Shown: in pieces, positions 33,553 through 41,612 of the stretch
Numbering within the stretch: position 1 is the stretch's first letter
How the letters are laid out: every line of letters begins with the position of its first letter
Origin: Prevotella sp. MA2016
Lineage (GTDB): Bacteria; Bacteroidota; Bacteroidia; Bacteroidales; Bacteroidaceae
NCBI RefSeq assembly: GCF_000619825.1
Contig: NZ_KK211036.1
Coordinates: 429,787-493,786, forward strand
Direction of reading: 5' to 3'
Length of the DNA: 64,000 nucleotides
Made by a program: the position numbers and the translations under genes
The notes under the pieces: generated by a model
Databases searched by the model: none
Seen by the model: only the letters and a program-made list of their open reading frames with translations
What the model was told of the DNA's origin: nothing

Positions 33553-34923
33553 TTAGAAAGCAATGACAGAGCGAACGTCGCCTACTTCCGTCTTCGCCTT
33601 ATCACTAAGCTTACCAGTCCTGAAATCAAAATACCACGCAGAGGTTTCATTGGATGCTGTACTTGTACAATAGGCTCTATCTACAAAACCTGTACCACCT
33701 GCACTGTAAATGATACTATTCAAGTTACTAGCTGTGTAATCAGGGTTACTCAATACTGAGAGTTCTTCAGTAACTGCAGTACCTTTTTTCTTGGTTGCAA
33801 GTCCCTGACAAACCTTGCCTAACTGGGCTACAGACGGCAAGAACCAGCCACTGGTGCCGCCTGGAACCACGGTGCCGTTATTGTCCTCAGCAGCACTTGC
33901 GGCAGCGTCCCAAACAACGCGGCCACCGGTGTGGTCTCTCATGCCAATAGCAAGACCTCTGTACCACCCAACTTCTGCGTCACGTGGATTGCCTACGTAT
34001 GAAATTATTGCAACTGCTGTGGTGTTTACCGCTGTAGCAATGGTTGTATTGTCGTAGACATTACCGTCGATAGCAATCACCCTGCCAACGTCATTGGCAG
34101 TAGCTTCCATAAAAGGAATAATAGGAGTCATCCTCCAACTTACACTATAGCCATTGCCAGATGCGTAGGTCTTTCCTGTCAATAGCTTAACATAGTCCTT
34201 TGAGCCACCGGTGGTTGTAACCACAACATTCTTTGAAACTATAGGCTTAATAGCGACATAGATAGGACCTGCAGCAGCCGAACGGGTTACTGTATAAGTA
34301 TCCTCATCTGCCTTAACTGTTACGTCAGTAACGTTACCAGTAATTTCGTTGGCTCCATCGCTGTCCTTGAGGGTAAGAGCAAGGATGGCGAGTTGGTTCT
34401 GGAGCGTACAACTTGGAAGATTTTCGCCTTGCCACTCTCCTTCATAAGTAGCCAAGTCAAGATTGCTGGCAAGGCTTGCCAGAGTACCGTCCTGATTAGC
34501 AAGGGCATCGTAGTTGATGGAGCCGTCAGCCCTCGCCATAGATGCAGGATAAATGTATTGTACATCTATCGACTTGTCTGGTGTTTCAAGGTCGAAGGTA
34601 AATGATGCAATTGTGCCGGCATCCTTGATATCGTCTGCTTTGAGGGCACGGCTCACAGCCATCACCATGCCACTTCCGTTGCTGTAAACAATAGCCATCT
34701 GCTCGCCGACGGCAAATGTCTTAACGCCTTCGCCAGTCAGTGCACGCGTTTTTGGAGCGGCGTTCAGCCCCACGGTAGTGGTCATGGTTACTGTCTTTTT
34801 ACTTGTGTCATCAGTCTGCTGCTGCTTGTCGATGGCCATGACGTCATCTTTCGAACAGCCAGTCATTACTGCGCCCACCAGTGCGAGGGCTGCAATACTA
34901 ATATATCTCATTGTCTTTTTCAT
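33553..34923 (-). CDS. Fimbrillin family lipoprotein with FGE-like C-terminal part
   Basis: A 456-aa surface lipoprotein. It has a signal peptide with lipobox GAVMTGC, then a fimbrillin-type beta domain (FAVGEQMAIVYSNGSG, IASFTFDLETPDKSIDVQYI). The C-terminal 190 residues form a separate domain with GWYRGLAIGMRDHTGGRVVW and SGWFLPSVAQLG, a pattern like the DUF1566/fibrobacter-type surface module. Lipoproteins of this class are exported to the surface and can be fimbrial subunits or tips. It starts 25 nt after a second fimbrillin gene, so both are in one operon. Confidence 0.8.
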   Translation of the reverse strand: MKKTMRYISIAALALVGAVMTGCSKDDVMAIDKQQQTDDTSKKTVTMTTTVGLNAAPKTRALTGEGVKTFAVGEQMAIVYSNGSGMVMAVSRALKADDIKDAGTIASFTFDLETPDKSIDVQYIYPASMARADGSINYDALANQDGTLASLASNLDLATYEGEWQGENLPSCTLQNQLAILALTLKDSDGANEITGNVTDVTVKADEDTYTVTRSAAAGPIYVAIKPIVSKNVVVTTTGGSKDYVKLLTGKTYASGNGYSVSWRMTPIIPFMEATANDVGRVIAIDGNVYDNTTIATAVNTTAVAIISYVGNPRDAEVGWYRGLAIGMRDHTGGRVVWDAAASAAEDNNGTVVPGGTSGWFLPSVAQLGKVCQGLATKKKGTAVTEELSVLSNPDYTASNLNSIIYSAGGTGFVDRAYCTSTASNETSAWYFDFRTGKLSDKAKTEVGDVRSVIAF

Positions 34924-34948
34924 TGTTTTCTTCGTAATAGAGGGTTAG

Positions 34949-35860
34949 TTACTCTTCAGTAGGAGTATTCCAAATGTAGTTTTCTGCACTATTATTGGGG
35001 CACTTCATCATGGTCTTGGGGCTAGCGGCGTAGTAGTATTCGCCGTACTTGAGCTCCAGATTCTTGCTGTAGATGTATTTATCACCGGCAGTGGTGGCCA
35101 CGAAGTAGATGGTGTTGCTGGTGCCGGCCTCATCGCGCAGGGCTAGGAAGAAGTGGTCGGTGGCAGCATCGGGTGTGATGGTCAGCGGACTGGCGTCGGT
35201 GGCGTAGACCGTCTGGCCGTCGAGTGGTGCAGTCTTCACCAGCTTGCCCTCGCTGGTCCATACTTCGAGCTTGGTGATGGCGAGGGCATGGCCTGCGTCG
35301 TTGGTGAATGTGATGTCGAGGTAGGCCTGCTGGGCTTCGTAGGCGGCATCGCTCATCACTAGGTAATTGTTAGTTTCGTCCTTAACCGTTCCCGTAGTTT
35401 GACCTATCTGCTTCACGGTCGATGTGGCTGTGAGGTAGCTCTTGCTGGTCGATACGTCGGCTATCGTGCCCTTCTGACCAGTGTAGTCCAGACTGGCAGT
35501 GTGGTAGTGGAGCGTCACATTGTCGCCAGCGGCGAAGGTGCCTGTGAGTTCACCCGTCAGTGTGGCGTAGGCCGAGTTGCCCGCGCTTACGTTGGCGGTC
35601 AGTGTGCCGGCTGTGGTGGTTGCACCCTCCTTCACCACCTGAACCTTGTCATTCTTGTCCCAGTTGGTATAGAGCGTGTGGCCGTCGTTGCCGCCCACGC
35701 TGATGGCGCGGGTCTGTGCGGTTGGTCCCACGTTGATGCTCACCTGGAATGTGCCTGTCACTCCGGCCTCTACGGCCGCGTCGTCATCGTTGCTGCAGGC
35801 CGTCATCGTCATCGCTGCCAATGCGATTGACAGCGGGTAGAATAGATGTTTGATGTTCAT
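34949..35860 (-). CDS. Fimbrillin family lipoprotein
   Basis: A 303-aa lipoprotein with signal peptide and lipobox AMTMTAC. The early arginine motif TRAISVGG and the pattern YTNWDKNDKVQVVKEGA / GDNVTLHYH are typical of fimbrillin-like proteins. It probably forms or caps a surface fibre. It follows a 45-aa gene in the same operon. High Thr/Ala content and codon use are as in neighbouring surface proteins. Confidence 0.78.
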   Translation of the reverse strand: MNIKHLFYPLSIALAAMTMTACSNDDDAAVEAGVTGTFQVSINVGPTAQTRAISVGGNDGHTLYTNWDKNDKVQVVKEGATTTAGTLTANVSAGNSAYATLTGELTGTFAAGDNVTLHYHTASLDYTGQKGTIADVSTSKSYLTATSTVKQIGQTTGTVKDETNNYLVMSDAAYEAQQAYLDITFTNDAGHALAITKLEVWTSEGKLVKTAPLDGQTVYATDASPLTITPDAATDHFFLALRDEAGTSNTIYFVATTAGDKYIYSKNLELKYGEYYYAASPKTMMKCPNNSAENYIWNTPTEE

Positions 35861-35915
35861 TGTTGATTATTATTTGATTGTTTATTACTTTCAATCTCTC
35901 TGTCGTCCTGCGGTG

Positions 35916-36053
35916 TCAGAATGATTGTCCTGGCGTTCCGTCGGGGAGACTGTTACCGTTGCTGCCTACCAGCAGACAAGGCTGATTATTCAACTGGTAA
36001 ACCTTCATCGCAGGTTTACAATACCTTTCTTTTTTAATGCTTGTTTCGTTCAT
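35916..36053 (-). CDS. Small protein heading fimbrillin operon, 45 aa
   Basis: A 45-aa ORF (MNETSIKKERYCKPAMKVYQ, then LNNQPCLLVGSNG). Peptides of the form YxKPxMKVYxLxxxPxLLxGSN commonly precede fimbrillin or other surface-protein genes in Prevotella. No signal peptide. A TAATTTTG -7 box at 36127-36134 (minus) fits a start just upstream, so this is probably the first gene of the unit. Function unknown. Confidence 0.65.
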   Translation of the reverse strand: MNETSIKKERYCKPAMKVYQLNNQPCLLVGSNGNSLPDGTPGQSF

Positions 36054-36269
36054 AATTTACTGTTTTAAGTAATAATTAATGTCGACTGCGATTAATAGAC
36101 AATACCCTTAAACCGCAAAAACGCGGCAAAATTACACATTTTTTTTTCTATTAAGAAACAAAAAACGGATTTTTTTTAAAAAAAATAATAAAAATAAGGC
36201 CTGCAATCAGAATGAATGTGGTTAAAATATAAAATCTGTTAAACAGTGTGCTGTTTGGCGCTTTTTTAG

Positions 36270-36277
36270 TACCTTTG
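36270..36277 (+). promoter_or_regulatory. -7 box of histidine kinase gene
   Basis: TACCTTTG, about 28 nt before ATG 36305. It shows that the start at 36248 cannot be used. Confidence 0.55.
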
Positions 36278-36304
36278 CGCCTGAATTTTCAGGATATCAA
36301 CACA

Positions 36305-37285
36305 ATGTATATTACTTATATAAAACTAATGATGCTCTTAGGAGCTGTATCAACGGTGTACACCGCTCTCTATATGTACCAGCTGAAAAAGGCTCGCAAA
36401 CGCCTGTTTCTCTCTAACGCTATGCTGGAGACTAACTACCATATCATGGAGATGAGTCATCAGGAGCAACAGGAGACATTGGAAAAGTTGACCATGACCA
36501 ACGCCATGCTGGAGACTAACTACCACATCATGGAGATGAGTCACAAAGAGCTGATGGACTCGCTGCAGCAACTGACCGAAGCGAACGAACGGGCGCAGGA
36601 GTCGTCGAAAATGAAAAGCAACTTTATCCAGCAGATTTCGCACGAGATACGTACGCCACTGAATATCTTGAGTGGATTCACACAGATCATCACTATGCCA
36701 GGCGTGGAACTGAGCGATGATGAGAAAATACAGATAAAACAGGGTATCGTGGAAAACACTGACCGCATCACGGGCTTGGTGAACAAGATGCTCGACCTGA
36801 GCGATGCCAACAGCCAATCGGTGATCAACCGTACGGACCAGACTACTGCTGTGGAGCTGACTGGATTCACCATCAGCAAGGCTGGTATAGCTGAACAGAA
36901 GGATGTGAACTTTGAACTGGAGATGACCAACGAGGTGGGGGCAACGCCGCTGCTCACGCATATCGATACGGCTTCGCGCGCCTTGTCGCTATTGCTCGAC
37001 AATGCCATCAAATACTCTGCCAAGAGCGCTGAAAAACAGGTCCGCCTCTGCGTGACGACAACCGACGAGAGTGTGGTGTTTGCCGTAGAAGACCGAGGCA
37101 TCGGAGTGCCTGCAGAAGAGGCTGAGCACATCTTTGAGGAGTTTGTGCAGTTAGACGAATATTATGACGGCACAGGCATCGGACTGACCATCGCGCGCAG
37201 TCAGGCACGCCGACTGGGTGGCGACATCGTTCTAGACACCACTTATGCTCCAGGCGCTCGCTTCGTGATGACGCTGCCTAGATAG
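36305..37285 (+). CDS. Membrane sensor histidine kinase with tandem repeat linker
   Basis: A 326-aa kinase. One N-terminal membrane helix (residues about 3-22) is followed by a coiled-coil linker made of two 28-residue repeats, each beginning NAMLETNYHIMEMSH. Next come the HisKA domain with SHEIRTPLN (phospho-His at about 113) and a HATPase domain (N box LLLDNAIKYS, G1 DRGIGVP, G2 GTGIGLTIA). There is no extracytoplasmic sensor domain, so the signal is probably read in the membrane or by the linker. No response regulator is adjacent. The upstream frame to 36248 is excluded by the -7 box at 36270. Confidence 0.88.
   Translation: MYITYIKLMMLLGAVSTVYTALYMYQLKKARKRLFLSNAMLETNYHIMEMSHQEQQETLEKLTMTNAMLETNYHIMEMSHKELMDSLQQLTEANERAQESSKMKSNFIQQISHEIRTPLNILSGFTQIITMPGVELSDDEKIQIKQGIVENTDRITGLVNKMLDLSDANSQSVINRTDQTTAVELTGFTISKAGIAEQKDVNFELEMTNEVGATPLLTHIDTASRALSLLLDNAIKYSAKSAEKQVRLCVTTTDESVVFAVEDRGIGVPAEEAEHIFEEFVQLDEYYDGTGIGLTIARSQARRLGGDIVLDTTYAPGARFVMTLPR
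36416..36583 (+). repeat. 84-bp tandem duplication in kinase gene
   Basis: Two units of 84 bp (36416-36499 and 36500-36583). The first 45 bp differ at only 3 positions and the rest has diverged. 28 residues equal four heptads, so the register of the coiled coil is kept. Confidence 0.85.
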
Positions 37286-37295
37286 AAGGAAAACT

Positions 37296-38300
37296 TCATA
37301 ACTGCTTCAGGGCGGTGATGATGTTTCGGATGAGTTGGGGTGATTGGTAAGGCGTGGCGGGATTCATGCCTCGGATGACGGCATACGAGAAATTGTCGGC
37401 CATGCACTCCTCGGGGGCAATGACATACTTGGTGTTGAGACCTACTGCATCCCAGAAATCGCTCGCTTCGGTGATATCATAAACCTTAGTCATATCATCG
37501 AGCGGCACAAGGACGGGCTTGAGAAAAGAGAAGAAGACAATCTGATTGCCCTTTTCGGCACTGGCTTCGGCCCACGACTTTTCGTAAAGCACTATCAGCT
37601 CGCAGCGACGCTTCTCACCATTAATGGTAAAGGTGGCATAGTTATCGATGTGTTCTACATCGGGATTGATAATCATGCGCTTGCTGATGGCTTCGGGAAA
37701 CGTGATGTCGTGATCCATCACCGTAAAACCTATCTGCGCATACATCTTCTGACGGAAGACTGGTGAGTGGCGGGTGACGCAGTGGAACAGCTCGTGGGCG
37801 ACCAACTCGGCAAACCATCTCTGCAGCAGCTGATTCTCTTGGGCTGTCCTGGCGGTATCGGGCATACAGGCCTGTACCGACATCTCGCCCAGAAAGATGA
37901 TATTCTTAATGGTGTAGCCGCCCGCACCGCCTTCTTCTTGCTGGGTGGTCTTGGCGAATATGACTTCAGAAGGCACAGGCAGTTGGCAGCCGATGCTGTT
38001 CAGACTGTCGGTGACCATGCCTATCACCGTCGCCATAAAATCGCGTTCAGCGTCAGTCCAGTCGCGCGCCTGTTGCTGGGCCATCGCCTTCAGTTCGTCG
38101 AGCGTACCGCCATCTTTTCTTACGCGCCAGTCGATATCCATCTGGTTCATTTTGCCATAGTAATCGGTGTTGGACTGCATCAGCTGGCGGGTCTCGGAGG
38201 CTGTGGCCAGTCGATAGTTAATGGTTGTGCCTGCAGCCAGCATATCTACGCTGTAAGTGCAGAGAAGGGCTACCAGTGCCCACTGAAAGATTTTCTTCAT
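37296..38300 (-). CDS. Secreted HExxH zincin, unassigned family
   Basis: A 334-aa exported protein with signal peptide (MKKIFQWALVALLCTYSVDM, then LAAG). The zinc motif is HELFH (residues 169-173), and a likely third ligand lies in EECMADNF (E297-E298), the gluzincin arrangement. I do not recognise a named family. An upstream frame to 38363 is excluded by a promoter at 38330-38360. It is convergent with the histidine kinase gene and probably a periplasmic or secreted peptidase; substrate unknown. Confidence 0.75.
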   Translation of the reverse strand: MKKIFQWALVALLCTYSVDMLAAGTTINYRLATASETRQLMQSNTDYYGKMNQMDIDWRVRKDGGTLDELKAMAQQQARDWTDAERDFMATVIGMVTDSLNSIGCQLPVPSEVIFAKTTQQEEGGAGGYTIKNIIFLGEMSVQACMPDTARTAQENQLLQRWFAELVAHELFHCVTRHSPVFRQKMYAQIGFTVMDHDITFPEAISKRMIINPDVEHIDNYATFTINGEKRRCELIVLYEKSWAEASAEKGNQIVFFSFLKPVLVPLDDMTKVYDITEASDFWDAVGLNTKYVIAPEECMADNFSYAVIRGMNPATPYQSPQLIRNIITALKQL

Positions 38301-38329
38301 AATTCTAAAGGTTGATAATATATCGGGTG

Positions 38330-38360
38330 CAAATATAGTGAAAAAGTAACAAAATAGCAA
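38330..38360 (-). promoter_or_regulatory. Promoter of secreted zincin
   Basis: Minus-strand TTG (38360-38358), 20-nt spacer, TATATTTG (38337-38330). Confidence 0.65.
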
Positions 38361-38416
38361 CATTTTTGTAAAAAACTCTGAAGTTGCTCTTCATCATTGG
38401 CGCCTTTTCCTTGTAA

Positions 38417-39388
38417 CTAGTTCTTCTGATTGATCAAATTCACCACCACTTTTACCATCACATCTTTCTCTTCTGTCTTGCTCTCAGCAATCATCAGAGT
38501 TAGTGCGACGAGGGTATTATCTGCCAGACGCTTTGAGCCATCAGCACGATAGAGAATACCATTATTATTCAGGAACCACAAGAACAGAGTGGCTGCAATG
38601 CGCTTGTTGCCATCGCTGAAGGAATGATTCTTTGTAACCAAATAGAGCAACATGGCTGCCTTCTCCTCGACACTTGGATAGAGTTCCTCGCCTCCAAAGG
38701 TCTGATAGATCTGGCCAATACTGCTCTTGAAGGAATCATCCTTCTCATTGCCAAAAAGAGCAGAACCTCCAAACTTCTCTCGCAAACCATTAATAGCCTC
38801 CATTGCATTTTCATACGTTGCATGGAAAGGCTCTTCTTTTGTAGTCTTATCGATAGAGAGTCGCTCGTAATCATAGTTATCGAGGGTATCGAGGGCATAA
38901 GTGTAATCTGTCACCACCTCAAAAAGTGCATTGGTCTCATCATTCGACAGCAAGGTCTGATTCTGAATTGTGCGCCCCAGCATACCTACCAGCTGGCGCA
39001 ACTCGCCTATCTGTTCACTATGTATGCGCTTGTTAACGGCATAGCCGTTAACAAGATAGTCCTTGATAATCTTTCGTGCCCAGATACGGAAAGCAGTACC
39101 ACGTTGGCTATGAACGCGATAACCTACTGAGATGATGACATCGAGACTATAATAAGGCACTGGTTTTTTCACACCATTAACGTGTAAAAAATGCACGTTA
39201 TTATTATCTCTTTCCAATTCACCTTCTTTAAATGCGTTTAACACGTGTCTTCTGATGTTTGAATCCTCTTTATTAAAGAGAGATGCCATCTGAGATACGT
39301 TAAGCCATACCGTCTCATTCTCCAAGCGGACATCAATCTGCGTCTGTCCGTCTTCCGTCTGATAGATTACAATCTGATCCTGTTTCAT
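38417..39388 (-). CDS. RhuM-type N-terminus fused to Fic/Doc domain
   Basis: A 323-aa protein. Residues 1-115 are the RhuM/virulence-protein domain (TVWLNVSQMASLFNKEDSNI, RGTAFRIWARKIIKDYLVNG), a DNA-binding-like module. The C-terminal half is a Fic/Doc fold with the catalytic loop HSFSDGNKR (H255), which transfers AMP or phosphate to a target protein. All key residues are present. It stands alone with its own promoter. Such fusions are found in accessory regions and may act as toxin or regulator; no antitoxin gene is evident. Confidence 0.88.
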   Translation of the reverse strand: MKQDQIVIYQTEDGQTQIDVRLENETVWLNVSQMASLFNKEDSNIRRHVLNAFKEGELERDNNNVHFLHVNGVKKPVPYYSLDVIISVGYRVHSQRGTAFRIWARKIIKDYLVNGYAVNKRIHSEQIGELRQLVGMLGRTIQNQTLLSNDETNALFEVVTDYTYALDTLDNYDYERLSIDKTTKEEPFHATYENAMEAINGLREKFGGSALFGNEKDDSFKSSIGQIYQTFGGEELYPSVEEKAAMLLYLVTKNHSFSDGNKRIAATLFLWFLNNNGILYRADGSKRLADNTLVALTLMIAESKTEEKDVMVKVVVNLINQKN

Positions 39389-39413
39389 AATTGATTAATT
39401 CTAATACATTCTG

Positions 39414-39443
39414 CAAAGATACAACTTTTTTCTTATCCATCAA
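39414..39443 (-). promoter_or_regulatory. Promoter of RhuM-Fic gene
   Basis: Minus-strand TTG (39443-39441), 19-nt spacer, TATCTTTG (39421-39414). The -33 element lies within an inverted repeat CATCAAAC/GTTTGATG (39438-39445, 39467-39474), a possible operator. Confidence 0.6.
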
Positions 39444-39445
39444 AC

Positions 39446-39740
39446 ATTTACATACTATTTTTTATCGTTTGATGCTGCAAAGATACAAAAAAGGTGTGAA
39501 TTATTGAGGCACAGGTTTGAAAAAAACAATTGATTTTGAAATCATCTTTTGTGTTCCAATTCAACATTTACCATTGGTTGCTACAACCAGGTAGTCTCTT
39601 TCCTTTACGGACAAATTCCGCAATGCCTTTATTTCAGGCCGAATTGCGTTAATCTTCCAAAATAGCTTCGCTTTTACAAGCTTTTTTCGTAAATTTGCAG
39701 CCAATTATTCAGAATATTAACATCAATACAAAATAAAAAG
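39446..39740. other. Intergenic region upstream of TlpA-like gene
   Basis: No gene seen. It contains a second TATCTTTG-type box on the minus strand (39478-39485) and TAAATTTG (39690-39697) on the plus strand, the likely -7 box of the TlpA-like gene. Confidence 0.5.
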
Positions 39741-40721
39741 ATGAAAAAGGCAATGATTGCAGCAGCCTTGATGATGGCTGTAGGGGCGCAGGCCCAAGAG
39801 GTGAACTTCACCGTGAATGGCGTGAGCAAGGATAATGGCTCGACCGTGATACTGATAAACTTCCAGACACGCAAAATGCTGACTGGAAAGGTGGAGAACG
39901 GCAAATTCAGCATCAGTGGTACTGCCCAGAAGGACGCTGTGCTGAACGTGAAGAGTGAGAACCTGGGATGGATGACACCATTCGTGAACGACGGCACGCC
40001 CGTGACAGTGAACCTGAACGACAGCACACTGAAGGGCTCAGCACAGAACGAGCGACTGGTGCGCTACGATCTGGACATGCACGCCAGATATACACTGGAC
40101 ACCAAGAAGGGACTGGAGAAAATCTTCACCGACGAGGTGAACACCATGATTCCTGCTGCCTTTGTGGATGAGTATCTGGAGCACTTCGGTATGGAGAAGC
40201 TGCAGAAGATTCTGGACACCAAACCTGTATGGGCTAACCACCCCAACGTGAAAGAGGCGCTGGAGACGTATGCCGAGATGATGAAGAAGAATGCCATCAT
40301 CGGCAAGCAGTTTACCGACCTGGAGGAGCCTGATGCCGACGGCCAGATGCACAAGTTGAGCGAGTATGTAGGTAAGGGCAAATGGGTGCTGGTGGACTTC
40401 TGGGCTTCGTGGTGCGGACCTTGTCGTGCTGAGATGCCTAACGTGGTGAAGGCTTACGAGAAATATCACGCTAAGGGATTTGATATTGTAGGACTGTCGT
40501 TCGACAACAAGAAGGAGCCTTGGCTGAAGGCCATCACCGACCTGCAGATGCCTTGGATTCATCTCTCTGACCTGAAGGGCTGGAGAACCGTTGCTTCAGG
40601 CATCTACGGTGTGAACAGCATCCCCGACAACGTGCTCATCGACCCACAGGGAAAGATTGTGGCTCGCGGACTGCGCGCTGAGGGACTGCAGAGCAAACTG
40701 AAGGAAATCTTTGGCGAATAA
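39741..40721 (+). CDS. TlpA-like thiol-disulfide oxidoreductase with DUF4369
   Basis: A 326-aa exported protein. Signal peptide MKKAMIAAALMMAVGAQAQE is followed by a DUF4369-type beta domain (residues about 20-110), a helical linker, and a thioredoxin fold with active site WCGPC (in VDFWASWCGPCRAEMPN). The cis-Pro loop follows in VNSIPDNVLID. Such proteins reduce or isomerise disulfides in the periplasm. pgeF follows after 15 nt, so the two may be co-transcribed. Confidence 0.92.
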   Translation: MKKAMIAAALMMAVGAQAQEVNFTVNGVSKDNGSTVILINFQTRKMLTGKVENGKFSISGTAQKDAVLNVKSENLGWMTPFVNDGTPVTVNLNDSTLKGSAQNERLVRYDLDMHARYTLDTKKGLEKIFTDEVNTMIPAAFVDEYLEHFGMEKLQKILDTKPVWANHPNVKEALETYAEMMKKNAIIGKQFTDLEEPDADGQMHKLSEYVGKGKWVLVDFWASWCGPCRAEMPNVVKAYEKYHAKGFDIVGLSFDNKKEPWLKAITDLQMPWIHLSDLKGWRTVASGIYGVNSIPDNVLIDPQGKIVARGLRAEGLQSKLKEIFGE

Positions 40722-40736
40722 AATAGACTGATTGGG

Positions 40737-41483
40737 ATGCTGCATCTACTGAAAGAGCACGACGTCATCGCCTTCTCTACGGAGAGAGGACTGGTGGATA
40801 TGGACAAGCCCTACGACGGGTTTAACATCACCTGGTACACGGATGATGACCCCAAGCATATAGCCGACTGCCGACAGGCGCTATGCCAGATGCTGGATAT
40901 CGACAACCAGCATCTGGTATTGCCCAGGCAGGTGCACGACACGAAGGTGGCGGAGGTAACGGCCGACAATCTGGGTGATAAGTTTGATGGTATCGACGCG
41001 CTCATCACTGCCCTGCCCCGCACGTGTATCGGCGTTTCAACAGCCGACTGCGTACCTATTTTAATATATGATGCACACACGCGTGCGATAGCTGCCGCTC
41101 ACGCCGGATGGCGAGGCACTGTGGCACACATCGGACAGAAGACGGTGGCGGCCATGAAAGAGCGCTACGGCTCGAACCCTGCCGACATGAAGGTGGTGAT
41201 AGGACCAAGCATCGGGCCCGATGCCTTCGAAGTGGGCGACGAGGTGTATGAGGCGTTTGCAGAAGCACACTTCGACATGAGCCGGATAGCCCATCGACCT
41301 GCCCAGAAATGGCACATAGACCTTTGGCAAGCCAATGCGCTCGACATGCAACAGGCTGGCATCAGCGCCAGCAACATCGAGATAGCTGCCGTTTGCACTC
41401 ATCAGCACTACGACCAATTCTTCTCGGCCCGCCGCCTGGGTATTAAAAGTGGAAGAATTTATACCGCTATAATGATAAAATGA
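40737..41483 (+). CDS. pgeF: Peptidoglycan editing factor PgeF
   Basis: A 248-aa protein of the PgeF/YfiH (laccase-like) family. Metal ligands are in place: QVHDTK, STADCVPI and HAGWRGT. Members remove mis-incorporated amino acids from peptidoglycan precursors in the cytoplasm and were earlier named polyphenol oxidase. Length is normal. It starts 15 nt after the TlpA-like gene. Confidence 0.93.
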   Translation: MLHLLKEHDVIAFSTERGLVDMDKPYDGFNITWYTDDDPKHIADCRQALCQMLDIDNQHLVLPRQVHDTKVAEVTADNLGDKFDGIDALITALPRTCIGVSTADCVPILIYDAHTRAIAAAHAGWRGTVAHIGQKTVAAMKERYGSNPADMKVVIGPSIGPDAFEVGDEVYEAFAEAHFDMSRIAHRPAQKWHIDLWQANALDMQQAGISASNIEIAAVCTHQHYDQFFSARRLGIKSGRIYTAIMIK

Positions 41484-41514
41484 AAGCAAATCGCTAAAAA
41501 TACTTTCAAAAATT

Positions 41515-41544
41515 TTGTTGTTTAAACAAAAACACTTACCTTTG
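41515..41544 (+). promoter_or_regulatory. Promoter of threonine operon
   Basis: TTG (41515-41517), 19-nt spacer, TACCTTTG (41537-41544). The 60-nt leader before thrA can fold: GGTGG / CCGCC with an inner CCCT / AGGG. No U-run is present, so attenuation is not shown. Confidence 0.65.
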
Positions 41545-41612
41545 CAGCGCCGGTGGATGAAGCCCTGCTTGTTTAAGGGTACCGCCTGAGGCAAGATAAA
41601 TTGCATAGGAAT

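Noticed and set aside
41545..41612. Riboswitch or threonine attenuator before thrA
   Set aside because: A weak hairpin is possible, but there is no U-run and no Thr-rich leader peptide.
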